Shown: one piece after another, positions 1 to 6,915 of the stretch | How positions within the stretch are numbered: position 1 is the first letter of the stretch | Layout: each line of letters opens with the position of its first letter | Origin: Desulfobacterium sp. | Lineage (GTDB): Bacteria > Desulfobacterota > Desulfobacteria > Desulfobacterales > Desulfobacteraceae | Direction of reading: 5' to 3' | DNA: 64,000 nucleotides | Assembly (NCBI GenBank): GCA_016342325.1 | Contig: JAEINR010000021.1 | Location: 1 to 64,000, forward strand | Made by a program: the position numbers and the translations under genes | Notes under the pieces: generated by a model | What the model was told of the DNA's origin: nothing | Database searches by the model: none | What the model saw: the letters and a program-made list of their open reading frames with translations, nothing else

Positions 1-884
1 CGTTCACCCATGATACCGGTGGGTCTCACAACAAGGATGGCGATCAAAAGAGTAAAAGTAAAGGCATCGGCCCAGGTACTGGAAACGTAGCCTGCGATGA
101 ACGCCTTGAAGATGCCCAGGAGCATGCCCCCCACCATGGCCCCGGGGATGTTCCCGATGCCGCCGATGATGGCTGCCACAAAGGCGTACAGGCCGTAGTT
201 CCATCCCATGTTGAAGTTGATGCCCCGGTAGTAGAGACCAATGAACAGCCCGCCCACGGCGCCGAGAAAGGTGCCGATGATGAAGATCAGGGTGATGATG
301 CGGTTGACGTCGATGCCCATGAGCCGGGCGGCGTCGTGGTCGATGGAGGTGGCCCTGATGGCCGTGCCCACTCGGGTCTTGTCAATGAAGAAGATGAGAC
401 CTAGCATGATCAAAAGGGAGACCACCAGGATCACCACCTGGATGAAGCTGATGTAGACCCCGCCGATTTCCCAGGTGGTGGCGGGCAGGATATCTGCGGG
501 AAAGAAGCGCATGCGCGGTCCCCAGATGAGCATGATGCCGTTCTGGATCACCAGGCTTGCGCCCAGGGCCGAGACAACGGCGCTAAGCCGTGGCGCCTTC
601 CGAAGCGGTCGGTAGGCCACCCGTTCGAGGATGATGCCCGCCATGGCGATGATGACGCCGGTTGCGGCAAATATGGTCAGGACCGCCACCAGGGAGTTGG
701 TGCCGCCGCCTAAAAACTGGTCATAGACGGAGAGGCCCACAAAGGCCGACATTGCCACAAGATCGCCGTGGGCAAAGTTGATCAGTTTCATGATGCCGTA
801 CACCATGGTGTATCCAAGGGCCACCAGGGCGAAGATGGAGCCAATGGTCAGCCCATTGACAAGCTGCTGAAAAAAAATGTCCAT
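1..884 (-). CDS. livH: Branched-chain amino acid ABC transporter permease LivH (3' end cut by window edge)
   Basis: Inner-membrane permease that moves Leu/Ile/Val or related substrates delivered by a periplasmic LivJ/K protein. It is absent from the ORF track because its stop lies outside the window. Read on the minus strand from the ATG at 884, it gives about 294 residues without a stop, beginning MDIFFQQLVNGLTIGSIFAL. Family hallmarks follow: the GYTMVYGIMKLINFAHGDL segment early, a typical LivH feature, and several long hydrophobic stretches. Length is close to the family's usual ~290-300, so only a few residues are missing. It lies downstream of livJ in the same orientation, separated by a repeat and a strong hairpin. 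LivM, LivG and LivF would be expected beyond the left edge. Confidence 0.92.
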   Translation of the reverse strand, partial: MDIFFQQLVNGLTIGSIFALVALGYTMVYGIMKLINFAHGDLVAMSAFVGLSVYDQFLGGGTNSLVAVLTIFAATGVIIAMAGIILERVAYRPLRKAPRLSAVVSALGASLVIQNGIMLIWGPRMRFFPADILPATTWEIGGVYISFIQVVILVVSLLIMLGLIFFIDKTRVGTAIRATSIDHDAARLMGIDVNRIITLIFIIGTFLGAVGGLFIGLYYRGINFNMGWNYGLYAFVAAIIGGIGNIPGAMVGGMLLGIFKAFIAGYVSSTWADAFTFTLLIAILVVRPTGIMGE

Positions 885-910
885 ATTGTTGAACCTTCTG
901 AAAATGCTTG

Positions 911-934
911 GCAGGCTGCCCTGGGGCAGCCTGC
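911..934 (-). promoter_or_regulatory. Intercistronic hairpin between livJ and livH
   Basis: A perfect inverted repeat with 10-bp arms (GCAGGCTGCC / GGCAGCCTGC) and a 4-nt loop lies between livJ and livH. No clear T-run follows on the minus strand, so it is less a full terminator than a 3'-end stabiliser or partial attenuator. That would let the binding protein be made in excess of the permease, as is common in such operons. Confidence 0.6.
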
Positions 935-951
935 TGTTTGATGATCTTTTA

Positions 952-1025
952 CCTAACCCGGACAAGCCGGAATCAAAGCGTTCTTCTGATTCTCTTGCCA
1001 AAATAACACGAAAATCAGAGATAAG
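952..1025 (-). repeat. Dispersed ~75-bp intergenic repeat, copy A
   Basis: Read on the minus strand, this contains TTATTTTGGCAAGAGAATC followed by GATTCCGGCTTGTCCGGG. The same order of motifs recurs at 47184-47258 and 63656-63730 on the plus strand with the same total length. The 3' part can fold as CCGG-CTTGT-CCGG. It sits between livJ and livH, outside coding sequence. Confidence 0.75.
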
Positions 1026-1028
1026 AAC

Positions 1029-2165
1029 CTAGTTTACAACCGGGTAGATGATCTTCTTGGAACCGTCTGCCTGGTACTCGTAAGTCTGGTGGGCACTTCC
1101 GGTACGATTTCCGTCCGCAGCCCACTGGATGGGACCGGTGATGCCGGGATACTCCTTGAGGGTGTGGAGGTATGCGGCAATCTTTTTGGTATCTGTGCTG
1201 CCGGTCTGCTCAATGGCGTAGAGAAACGCCCTCATGCCGTCGATGTTGAGGAGTGTCCAGATGCTCGGGGGATCCATATTGTACTTGGCCCGGTAGTCCT
1301 TGAGAAAGTTGATGGCAAGGTCATAGGGCAGAAGCTCGGGAGAGGGAACATTAATGAGAAAGGACCCCTCGGCGGATTTTCCCGCAAGCTTGATGTAGTC
1401 CGGGTTGTCACAGGCGTTGGAACCGTAGAAGTCGGCGGTTACCCCAAGCTGCATCTGCTGGGACCGAAGCAGGCCCGCCTCGTTGTAGTAGCCGCTGAAG
1501 TAGATCACGTCAGGACGTTTTGACTTGATCTTGGTGAGTACGGGGGTGTAGTTCTGGGCGCCGGCCTTGATCTTTCCCTGGTAGACGATGTTGCCGCCAA
1601 GCTTTTTGATCTCAGCTTCAACAGAGGAGCCAAGGCCCGTGGAGTAGGAGGAAAAATCGGTGATGATGGCGATTTTTTTGTATTTCATCACGTTGATGAA
1701 GTAGTTGGCTGTGTAGCTGGCCTCGGCAGAGTTGGGAAAGGAGTTCCTGAAAAAGGTCCAGTAGCCGTGCTCGGTCAGGCTGTCGCTGGTGCCGTCGGTT
1801 GTCTGGAGAACGCCCGCACGGTAGTATGTGGCCTGGGCTGCCTCGGCACAGGTGGATGTGTATGAACCGATGACGCCGATCACCCCTTTGTTGACCAGGT
1901 CCTTGGCGCAGATGGCGGCCTTCATGGCCGTACCCTCGTCGTCGCAGGTGAAAATTTCGATCTGTTTTCCGAGGATGCCGCCCTTGGCATTGACCTGCTC
2001 TGCGATGAGCCTCACGCCCTGGTCGATGCCCTGACCCTCGTTGGCGTACTGGCCGGTGGTGGGGGCCTGTACCCCAATTTTAATGGTATCAGATGCCATT
2101 GCCGGGGCAGCTGAAAGGGCGAAAAAAAGCAAAAAAGCGGTAATCAATTTAACCATTTTGTTCAT
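1029..2165 (-). CDS. livJ: Branched-chain amino acid ABC transporter substrate-binding protein (LivJ/LivK type)
   Basis: Periplasmic binding protein of the type 1 Leu/Ile/Val-binding fold, which captures amino acids or related small molecules for the LivHM permease. The ORF track starts at 2192. The ATG at 2165 is better because it is preceded by GGAGAAGG at proper spacing and begins directly with a signal peptide (MNKMVKLITAFLLFFALSAA, cleavage near AMA-SDT). The mature N-terminus IKIGVQAPTTGQYANEGQG is the classic first strand and ligand loop of this family. The protein is 378 residues, a normal length. It heads the operon with livH. A FadR-type regulator is just upstream in the same direction and may control it. 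The true substrate cannot be told from sequence, since this family also binds aromatic acids and amides. Confidence 0.9.
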   Translation of the reverse strand: MNKMVKLITAFLLFFALSAAPAMASDTIKIGVQAPTTGQYANEGQGIDQGVRLIAEQVNAKGGILGKQIEIFTCDDEGTAMKAAICAKDLVNKGVIGVIGSYTSTCAEAAQATYYRAGVLQTTDGTSDSLTEHGYWTFFRNSFPNSAEASYTANYFINVMKYKKIAIITDFSSYSTGLGSSVEAEIKKLGGNIVYQGKIKAGAQNYTPVLTKIKSKRPDVIYFSGYYNEAGLLRSQQMQLGVTADFYGSNACDNPDYIKLAGKSAEGSFLINVPSPELLPYDLAINFLKDYRAKYNMDPPSIWTLLNIDGMRAFLYAIEQTGSTDTKKIAAYLHTLKEYPGITGPIQWAADGNRTGSAHQTYEYQADGSKKIIYPVVN

Positions 2166-2198
2166 AACCATCCTTCTCCTGTTAAACGTCAATTATCA

Positions 2199-2966
2199 TT
2201 AGCGATCGCCATTTTCTTGGCAATCCACAAGCAAAGCCTCCTTGTTCTTCATGCGAACGATGAATCGATGCACATGATTCTCCGCAACCCGGGTAGCGTC
2301 CCCGGGGCGATGGTGCTTGACCGCCGTGACCATCTCCTGGAGATCCTTGAGGTTCTCCGCCATCCGGTCCAGGGTGTTGTCCAGGAACCGATCATAGTAC
2401 TGCCGGATGTTGTCGTGAACCATTTCGCTCACAAGCCGGTAAAGGGAATTCCTGGAGATCCTGGCCAGTTCCTTGTGAACCGCCTGGTCCATGTCCAGAA
2501 AATCCTCCCATCCCTCGGTGCCCCTGGCGTTCATGGCTTCGGCCCGTTCAATCAGGGCGTCCAGGCGGTTGATATCGTCCGGGGTCGCCCGCTCTGCTGC
2601 AAGGGCGGCGATTTTTCCCTCGATGCCTTCCCGGAATTCGCCGATATCGATTACCGTGAGACTGCCGGACCGAATTAACAGGGCAAAGGTCTCTGTCAGC
2701 TGTTCCATGCCGGCCTGTTTGACGATGGATCCGCCGGCCGTGCCTACCTTGATTTCGATGAGACCCTTCTGCTCAAGCACGCGCAGGGCCTCCCTGAGGG
2801 TGCCCCTGCTGATGTTGAAGGTCTCCCTTAGCTCCCTTTCCGGGGGCAGTACATCTCCGGGTTCGAGCCGACGATCAAGAATGGCTTCCTGGATCTGTTC
2901 AACCACATCCTGAAAGATCCTGTTTTTCTTGGCCCGTTGAAAATCAGGAGTTTTCTTTACTGGCAT
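2199..2966 (-). CDS. GntR-family transcriptional regulator, FadR subfamily
   Basis: DNA-binding repressor or activator that senses an acyl or organic acid ligand. Residues ~15-85 form the GntR winged helix (EPGDVLPPERELRETFNISR, then RGTLREALRVLEQKGLIEI). Residues ~100-240 are the all-helical FCD ligand domain, with the usual metal-binding-type Asp/His pattern (DMDQAVHKELARISRN; AVKHHRPGDATRVAENHV). The ATG at 2966 has a strong AGGAGGAG site. It is followed only 33 bp later by livJ, so it may be cotranscribed with the transporter. A palindrome matching the FadR/PdhR operator type lies 31 bp before its start, suggesting autoregulation. Confidence 0.88.
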   Translation of the reverse strand: MPVKKTPDFQRAKKNRIFQDVVEQIQEAILDRRLEPGDVLPPERELRETFNISRGTLREALRVLEQKGLIEIKVGTAGGSIVKQAGMEQLTETFALLIRSGSLTVIDIGEFREGIEGKIAALAAERATPDDINRLDALIERAEAMNARGTEGWEDFLDMDQAVHKELARISRNSLYRLVSEMVHDNIRQYYDRFLDNTLDRMAENLKDLQEMVTAVKHHRPGDATRVAENHVHRFIVRMKNKEALLVDCQENGDR

Positions 2967-2996
2967 GCTCCTCCTTTATCAACATCGTGATACTGT

Positions 2997-3011
2997 AATG
3001 GTTAAACCATT
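2997..3011. promoter_or_regulatory. Putative FadR/PdhR-type operator
   Basis: AATGGTTAAACCATT is a perfect palindrome around one central base. It contains TGGT-N3-ACCA, the core recognised by FadR-subfamily GntR regulators such as PdhR and FadR. It lies in the 228-bp divergent region between the GntR gene and yggT, 31 bp upstream of the GntR start. Confidence 0.65.
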
Positions 3012-3194
3012 CGTAAGGGATCGATCCTGGTTTGTCAAGTTGTTTTCATTTGCTTTTTCTAAACCCGTAATTGAGTAAAAACAGGGGTTGTTCGGGCTAA
3101 ATGTTCAAAAAATCTTGACTTTTTCCCTCGCAAGCACCATATTTTCATGGTGATATTAATTGAAACTAAAGATTTGAGGAGACTGTTCTAACCA

Positions 3195-3494
3195 ATGTTT
3201 ATCATGGGAAATTTTTTTGAAGCCATTGCCGTGGTTCTTGACTACGCCTTGAGCATCTTCATGTGGATCATCATTGCCCGGGCCGTACTCTCCTGGGTCA
3301 ATCCGGATCCCTATAATGCCATCGTCCGGTTCATCACCAATGCAACCGAACCTATTCTCTATCAGATACGAAAGAGAATTCCCTTTGATCTTGGCGGCCT
3401 TGACATCTCACCTGTCATTGCCATCCTGATCGTCATTTTTCTCCAGACCTTTGTTGTTGGAAGCCTGCATCGACTGGCCTATACCTTGTCCTAG
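3195..3494 (+). CDS. YggT family membrane protein
   Basis: Small inner-membrane protein of 99 residues with two YggT hydrophobic segments (IAVVLDYALSIFMWIIIARAV and ISPVIAILIVIFLQTFVV). Between them is the conserved ARAVLSWVNPDPYN...ATEPIL pattern. YggT proteins are often found with cell-division or envelope genes. Here the DivIVA homologue starts 18 bp downstream, so the pair is probably cotranscribed. An alternative start at the Met four codons in cannot be excluded. The biochemical role is not established for the family. Confidence 0.85.
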   Translation: MFIMGNFFEAIAVVLDYALSIFMWIIIARAVLSWVNPDPYNAIVRFITNATEPILYQIRKRIPFDLGGLDISPVIAILIVIFLQTFVVGSLHRLAYTLS

Positions 3495-3512
3495 AACTGA
3501 AGAGGGGTTTGA

Positions 3513-4013
3513 ATGGGAATTACACCTGAGGTTATCAAGCAAAAGGAGTTTGCCACACGGTTCAGGGGGTTTGACGTCCATGAGGTGGATAATTTCCTCG
3601 AGGATGTTGCCTACGAATTTGATAAGCTGAACCAGCAGATCCTGGCCATTAAAGAGGAGAGCCATCGGTTCGATCTCGAAAACCAGGGCTACAAGAAGCG
3701 GGAGACCTCGTTGAAGCGGGTGATGATCCAATCCCAGAAGGTGCTGGACCAGATGAAGCAAAACGCCAGGAAATCGGCGGAACTGGTGATCGCCAATGCC
3801 GAGGTCGAGGCGGAAAAGATACTTAACCGGGCCCACCAGAGGCTGTCACAGCTCCACAGCGACATCACCGAACTCAAGCGCCAGCGCATGCAGATCGAAA
3901 TGCAGATCGGCACGGTGATCGAGTCCCACTCAAAGCTATTGGAGATGAGTAAGGAGGAGGGCAAGGCCTCGGACGCCACAGACTCGAGCCTGCGATTCAT
4001 CAAGCAGGCTTAA
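3513..4013 (+). CDS. divIVA: DivIVA domain-containing protein
   Basis: Coiled-coil scaffold protein that binds curved membrane and recruits division or polarity proteins. The N-terminal DivIVA signature is intact: GITPEVIKQKEFATRFRGFD followed by VHEVDNFLEDV, with the membrane-inserting aromatic and basic residues. The rest, to about residue 140, is heptad-rich coiled coil, and the C-terminus is short and polar. At 166 residues it is of ordinary size. It starts 18 bp after yggT and ends 14 bp before pilT. A polar scaffold next to two retraction ATPases suggests a link between pole marking and type IV pili, but that is inference. Confidence 0.9.
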   Translation: MGITPEVIKQKEFATRFRGFDVHEVDNFLEDVAYEFDKLNQQILAIKEESHRFDLENQGYKKRETSLKRVMIQSQKVLDQMKQNARKSAELVIANAEVEAEKILNRAHQRLSQLHSDITELKRQRMQIEMQIGTVIESHSKLLEMSKEEGKASDATDSSLRFIKQA

Positions 4014-4027
4014 CCCAGGAGTGATCC

Positions 4028-5110
4028 ATGGCAAAAATCGATGCTTTTTTCAAACTCATGCACGAGCAGGGGGCTTCGGATCTCCATCTCGTAGCTGGCC
4101 AGCCGCCTGCGCTGAGGCTCCACGGCGACATTGAACGGATCAAGTACAACGTCCTGACCACCGATGAACTGCGAAGCCTTCTTTACGAGATCACCCCGGA
4201 GGATAAGGTCAAGGTGTTTGAGGAAACCGGGGACGTGGATTTCGGGTACGAGATTCCCGGGCTTGCCAGGTACCGGGCCAACTATTTCATGCAGAAGAAC
4301 GGGGTGGCCGCTGTGTTCCGGGAGATCCCTTCTGAGATCCTCACGGCCGAGCAGCTGGGGTTGCCCCCGGTGATCTCAAAGCTGGCCTCCCTTCCCCGGG
4401 GGTTGGTCCTTGTTACGGGTCCCACGGGCAGCGGAAAGTCCACTACATTGGCCGCCATCATCGACCAGGCAAACAGGATCCGAAAGGATCACATCATCAC
4501 GGTGGAAGATCCCATCGAGTTTGTCCACAAGAGCCAGGGGTGCATCGTCAACCACCGGGAGGTGGGGCTCCACACGGCAACCTTTAGCGCGGCCCTGCGG
4601 GGGGCGCTCCGGGAGGATCCGGATATCATCCTGGTGGGGGAGCTGAGGGATCTTGAAACCATCTCCCTTGCCATCGAAGCCGCTTCCACCGGCCATCTTG
4701 TGTTCGGCACCCTGCACACCTCCAGTGCTGCCAAGACCGTGGATCGGGTGATCGAGGTGTTTCCGGCAACGGAACAGGCCCAGATCCGCTCCACCCTGTC
4801 CGACGGCCTCCGGGCCGTGGTGGCCCAGACCCTGTTCAAACGGATTGATAAAAAGGGACGGTGCGCGGCCATGGAGATCCTTGTGGCCACGCCGGCCGTG
4901 CGAAATCTCATCCGGGAGGCAAAGACCCACCAGATTCCCTCCATGATTCAGACCGGTAAGCAATACGGGATGCAGCTCCTGGACGATGCCATCATGCAAC
5001 TTTATAAAAAGGGATGGATCAGCCCGGATGAGGCCTATGGAAAGTCCAATAACAAGTCGATCTTCAGGCCGTTCCTCAAGACGCCGCCCGCAGATTTCAC
5101 TGAAGCATAA
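4028..5110 (+). CDS. pilT: Type IV pilus retraction ATPase PilT
   Basis: Hexameric cytoplasmic ATPase that depolymerises pilin and powers pilus retraction and twitching motility. It has an N-terminal PAS-like domain (~1-110), Walker A GPTGSGKST at ~135, the Asp box ITVEDPIEFVH, Walker B ILVGELRD, and a His box around GHLVFGTLHT. The PilT-specific C-terminal AIRNLIRE-type motif is present as AVRNLIREAK. The length of 360 residues is typical. AGGAG precedes the ATG at good spacing. It is followed 11 bp later by a paralogue, so the two form a tandem. Confidence 0.95.
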   Translation: MAKIDAFFKLMHEQGASDLHLVAGQPPALRLHGDIERIKYNVLTTDELRSLLYEITPEDKVKVFEETGDVDFGYEIPGLARYRANYFMQKNGVAAVFREIPSEILTAEQLGLPPVISKLASLPRGLVLVTGPTGSGKSTTLAAIIDQANRIRKDHIITVEDPIEFVHKSQGCIVNHREVGLHTATFSAALRGALREDPDIILVGELRDLETISLAIEAASTGHLVFGTLHTSSAAKTVDRVIEVFPATEQAQIRSTLSDGLRAVVAQTLFKRIDKKGRCAAMEILVATPAVRNLIREAKTHQIPSMIQTGKQYGMQLLDDAIMQLYKKGWISPDEAYGKSNNKSIFRPFLKTPPADFTEA

Positions 5111-5121
5111 AGGAGGGGGCC

Positions 5122-6285
5122 ATGCAGAAGCAGGAGATGGATCACATCCTCGAGAAGATGCTCGAAAGCCAGGAAAATGTGTCGGATCTCAACCTGACCC
5201 CGGGAAAACCGTTACAGGTGGAAAGCTCAGGGGAACTGGTCCCGGTGAAGATGGCGCCCGATTTTTCGGTGTTGACACCGTTTCAGACCGAAACCTTCGC
5301 CCTGAACCTGATTAACCAGGATCGGCGACTCATTGAGACCCTCTTGCGGGAAGGGTCCTGCGATCTTTCCTACGCCCTTGGCGACAAGGCACGATTCAGG
5401 GTCAACATCTTTTCCCGTTCCGGCAACTACGCCATTGTTTTAAGAAAGCTTGAGACCGCCATCCCCACCATTCAGGACCTGAACCTGCCCGAACCCTTTC
5501 ACAAGATGGCCACGGAAAAGAACGGGATTATCTTTGTCACCGGGGCCACGGGCAGTGGAAAATCCACCTCCCTTGCGGCGCTCCTGGACAAGATCAACGA
5601 CACCAAATCGGTCCACGTGATCACCCTGGAGGATCCCATCGAGTTCCAGCATCCCCAGAAATGCTCCACCTTTAATCAGCGGGAGTTGGGGGCGGATTTC
5701 GATACCTTTGCCTCTGGGTTGAGGGCGGCCCTTCGCCAGGCACCCAAGGTGATCCTGGTGGGGGAGATGCGGGACAGGGAGACGGTGGAAATCGGGCTTT
5801 CAGCGGCCGAGACTGGCCATCTTGTGCTTTCCACCCTCCACACCGTGGATGCGGGCCAGACCATCAACCGTATCATCGGCATGTTTTCCAGCGAGGAGGA
5901 GAAGCAGATTCGTATCCGCCTTGCCGACACCATCCGGTGGGTGGTATGCCAGCGGCTGTTACCAAAGACCGGCGGTGGCCGGGTGGCCGCCTTTGAGCTC
6001 ATGGGGTCCAACCTCAGGGTCAAGGATTCCATTCTCCACGGCGAATCCGACGGAAAAACATTTTATGATATCATGGTGGCGGGAAAGGCCTTTGGCATGA
6101 CCACCTTTGATGAATATATTCTCTCCCTTTACGAACAGGGCGCCGTCACCGAGGAGGTGGCCATGGCCTACTCCTCCAGGAAGGATGCCGTGGGCCGTGG
6201 GCTTGACACCATCAAGAGTTCAAGGGGGGAGGCGACCACCGAGATCGACTCCCTGGAGATCGACCATGGATATGAGGGGGCGTGA
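5122..6285 (+). CDS. pilU: PilT/PilU-type twitching motility ATPase (paralogue)
   Basis: Second retraction-type ATPase, 387 residues. It keeps Walker A GATGSGKST, the Asp box ITLEDPIEFQH, Walker B ILVGEMRD and the His box GHLVLSTLHT. It lacks the PilT AIRNLIRE signature, having SILHGESDGKTFYDIM there, and it carries a longer tail rich in Asp/Glu. Both features fit PilU, the accessory motor that works with PilT. The ATG follows AAAGGAGGGGG. Its stop overlaps the start of the next gene (TGATG), so translation is probably coupled. Confidence 0.85.
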   Translation: MQKQEMDHILEKMLESQENVSDLNLTPGKPLQVESSGELVPVKMAPDFSVLTPFQTETFALNLINQDRRLIETLLREGSCDLSYALGDKARFRVNIFSRSGNYAIVLRKLETAIPTIQDLNLPEPFHKMATEKNGIIFVTGATGSGKSTSLAALLDKINDTKSVHVITLEDPIEFQHPQKCSTFNQRELGADFDTFASGLRAALRQAPKVILVGEMRDRETVEIGLSAAETGHLVLSTLHTVDAGQTINRIIGMFSSEEEKQIRIRLADTIRWVVCQRLLPKTGGGRVAAFELMGSNLRVKDSILHGESDGKTFYDIMVAGKAFGMTTFDEYILSLYEQGAVTEEVAMAYSSRKDAVGRGLDTIKSSRGEATTEIDSLEIDHGYEGA

Positions 6286-6911
6286 TGGATATCGTCTGCA
6301 ACAGCTGCCAGGCAAAATTGAGCATCGCGGATCACAAACTGCCAAAGGGAAAAAAGGCCTCGTTCATCTGTCCCCAGTGCAAACAGCGGATCCGGATCCC
6401 GGCCATTGGTGGGCCGAGCCAGGAAGAACCGGTTGCGCCAAGGGCCTACGATGCCACAGAGAAACCCTTTGATTTTGTGGAGGAAGACAGGCGAACCGCC
6501 CTGGTCTGCATGGCAGGGGAGGCGTCCAGAACCCAGGTTTCAGATGCCCTGGAAGCCATGGGGCTTGCCGTCACCTGGGCCACTGATGTGAACCAGGCCC
6601 TGACCCGCATGAAGTACCACCTCTTTAATGTGGTGGTGGTGGACGATGAATTCGACACCCCCGAACAAACAGGGGTGCTGGAGACCCTCCGGGCCCTGGA
6701 GATGGTTTCAAGACGGCGGATTTTTGTCGTCCTTGTCACCCAACGATTTCGTACCCTGGACAACATGGCCGCCTTCCATGAAAGCGTTAACCTGGTGGTC
6801 AACGGGAAGAGTCTCAATGATGTAAAAAGGATCTTTGTGCGGGGCATCCAGGACCATGACCGTTTTTATGCGGTTTTCACGGATTCCCTCAAAGAGACAG
6901 GAAAGGCTTAA
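6285..6911 (+). CDS. Zinc-ribbon (MJ0042-type) protein with receiver-like domain
   Basis: Not a named family as a whole. Residues 1-40 hold a CX2C...CX2C zinc ribbon of the MJ0042/FlgN-like type (CNSCQAKL and CPQCKQRI). After a linker, residues ~70-190 look like a degenerate receiver fold. The segment ALVCMAGEASRTQVSDALEA resembles the first strand and helix, and VVVVDDEFDTPEQTG resembles strand beta3 with its acidic end. Typical phosphorylation residues are not all evident. The ORF track starts at a GTG (6282). The ATG at 6285, overlapping the pilU stop, is preferred. Coupling to pilT/pilU suggests a signalling role in motility, which is inference. Confidence 0.7.
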   Translation: MDIVCNSCQAKLSIADHKLPKGKKASFICPQCKQRIRIPAIGGPSQEEPVAPRAYDATEKPFDFVEEDRRTALVCMAGEASRTQVSDALEAMGLAVTWATDVNQALTRMKYHLFNVVVVDDEFDTPEQTGVLETLRALEMVSRRRIFVVLVTQRFRTLDNMAAFHESVNLVVNGKSLNDVKRIFVRGIQDHDRFYAVFTDSLKETGKA

Positions 6912-6915
6912 ACTG

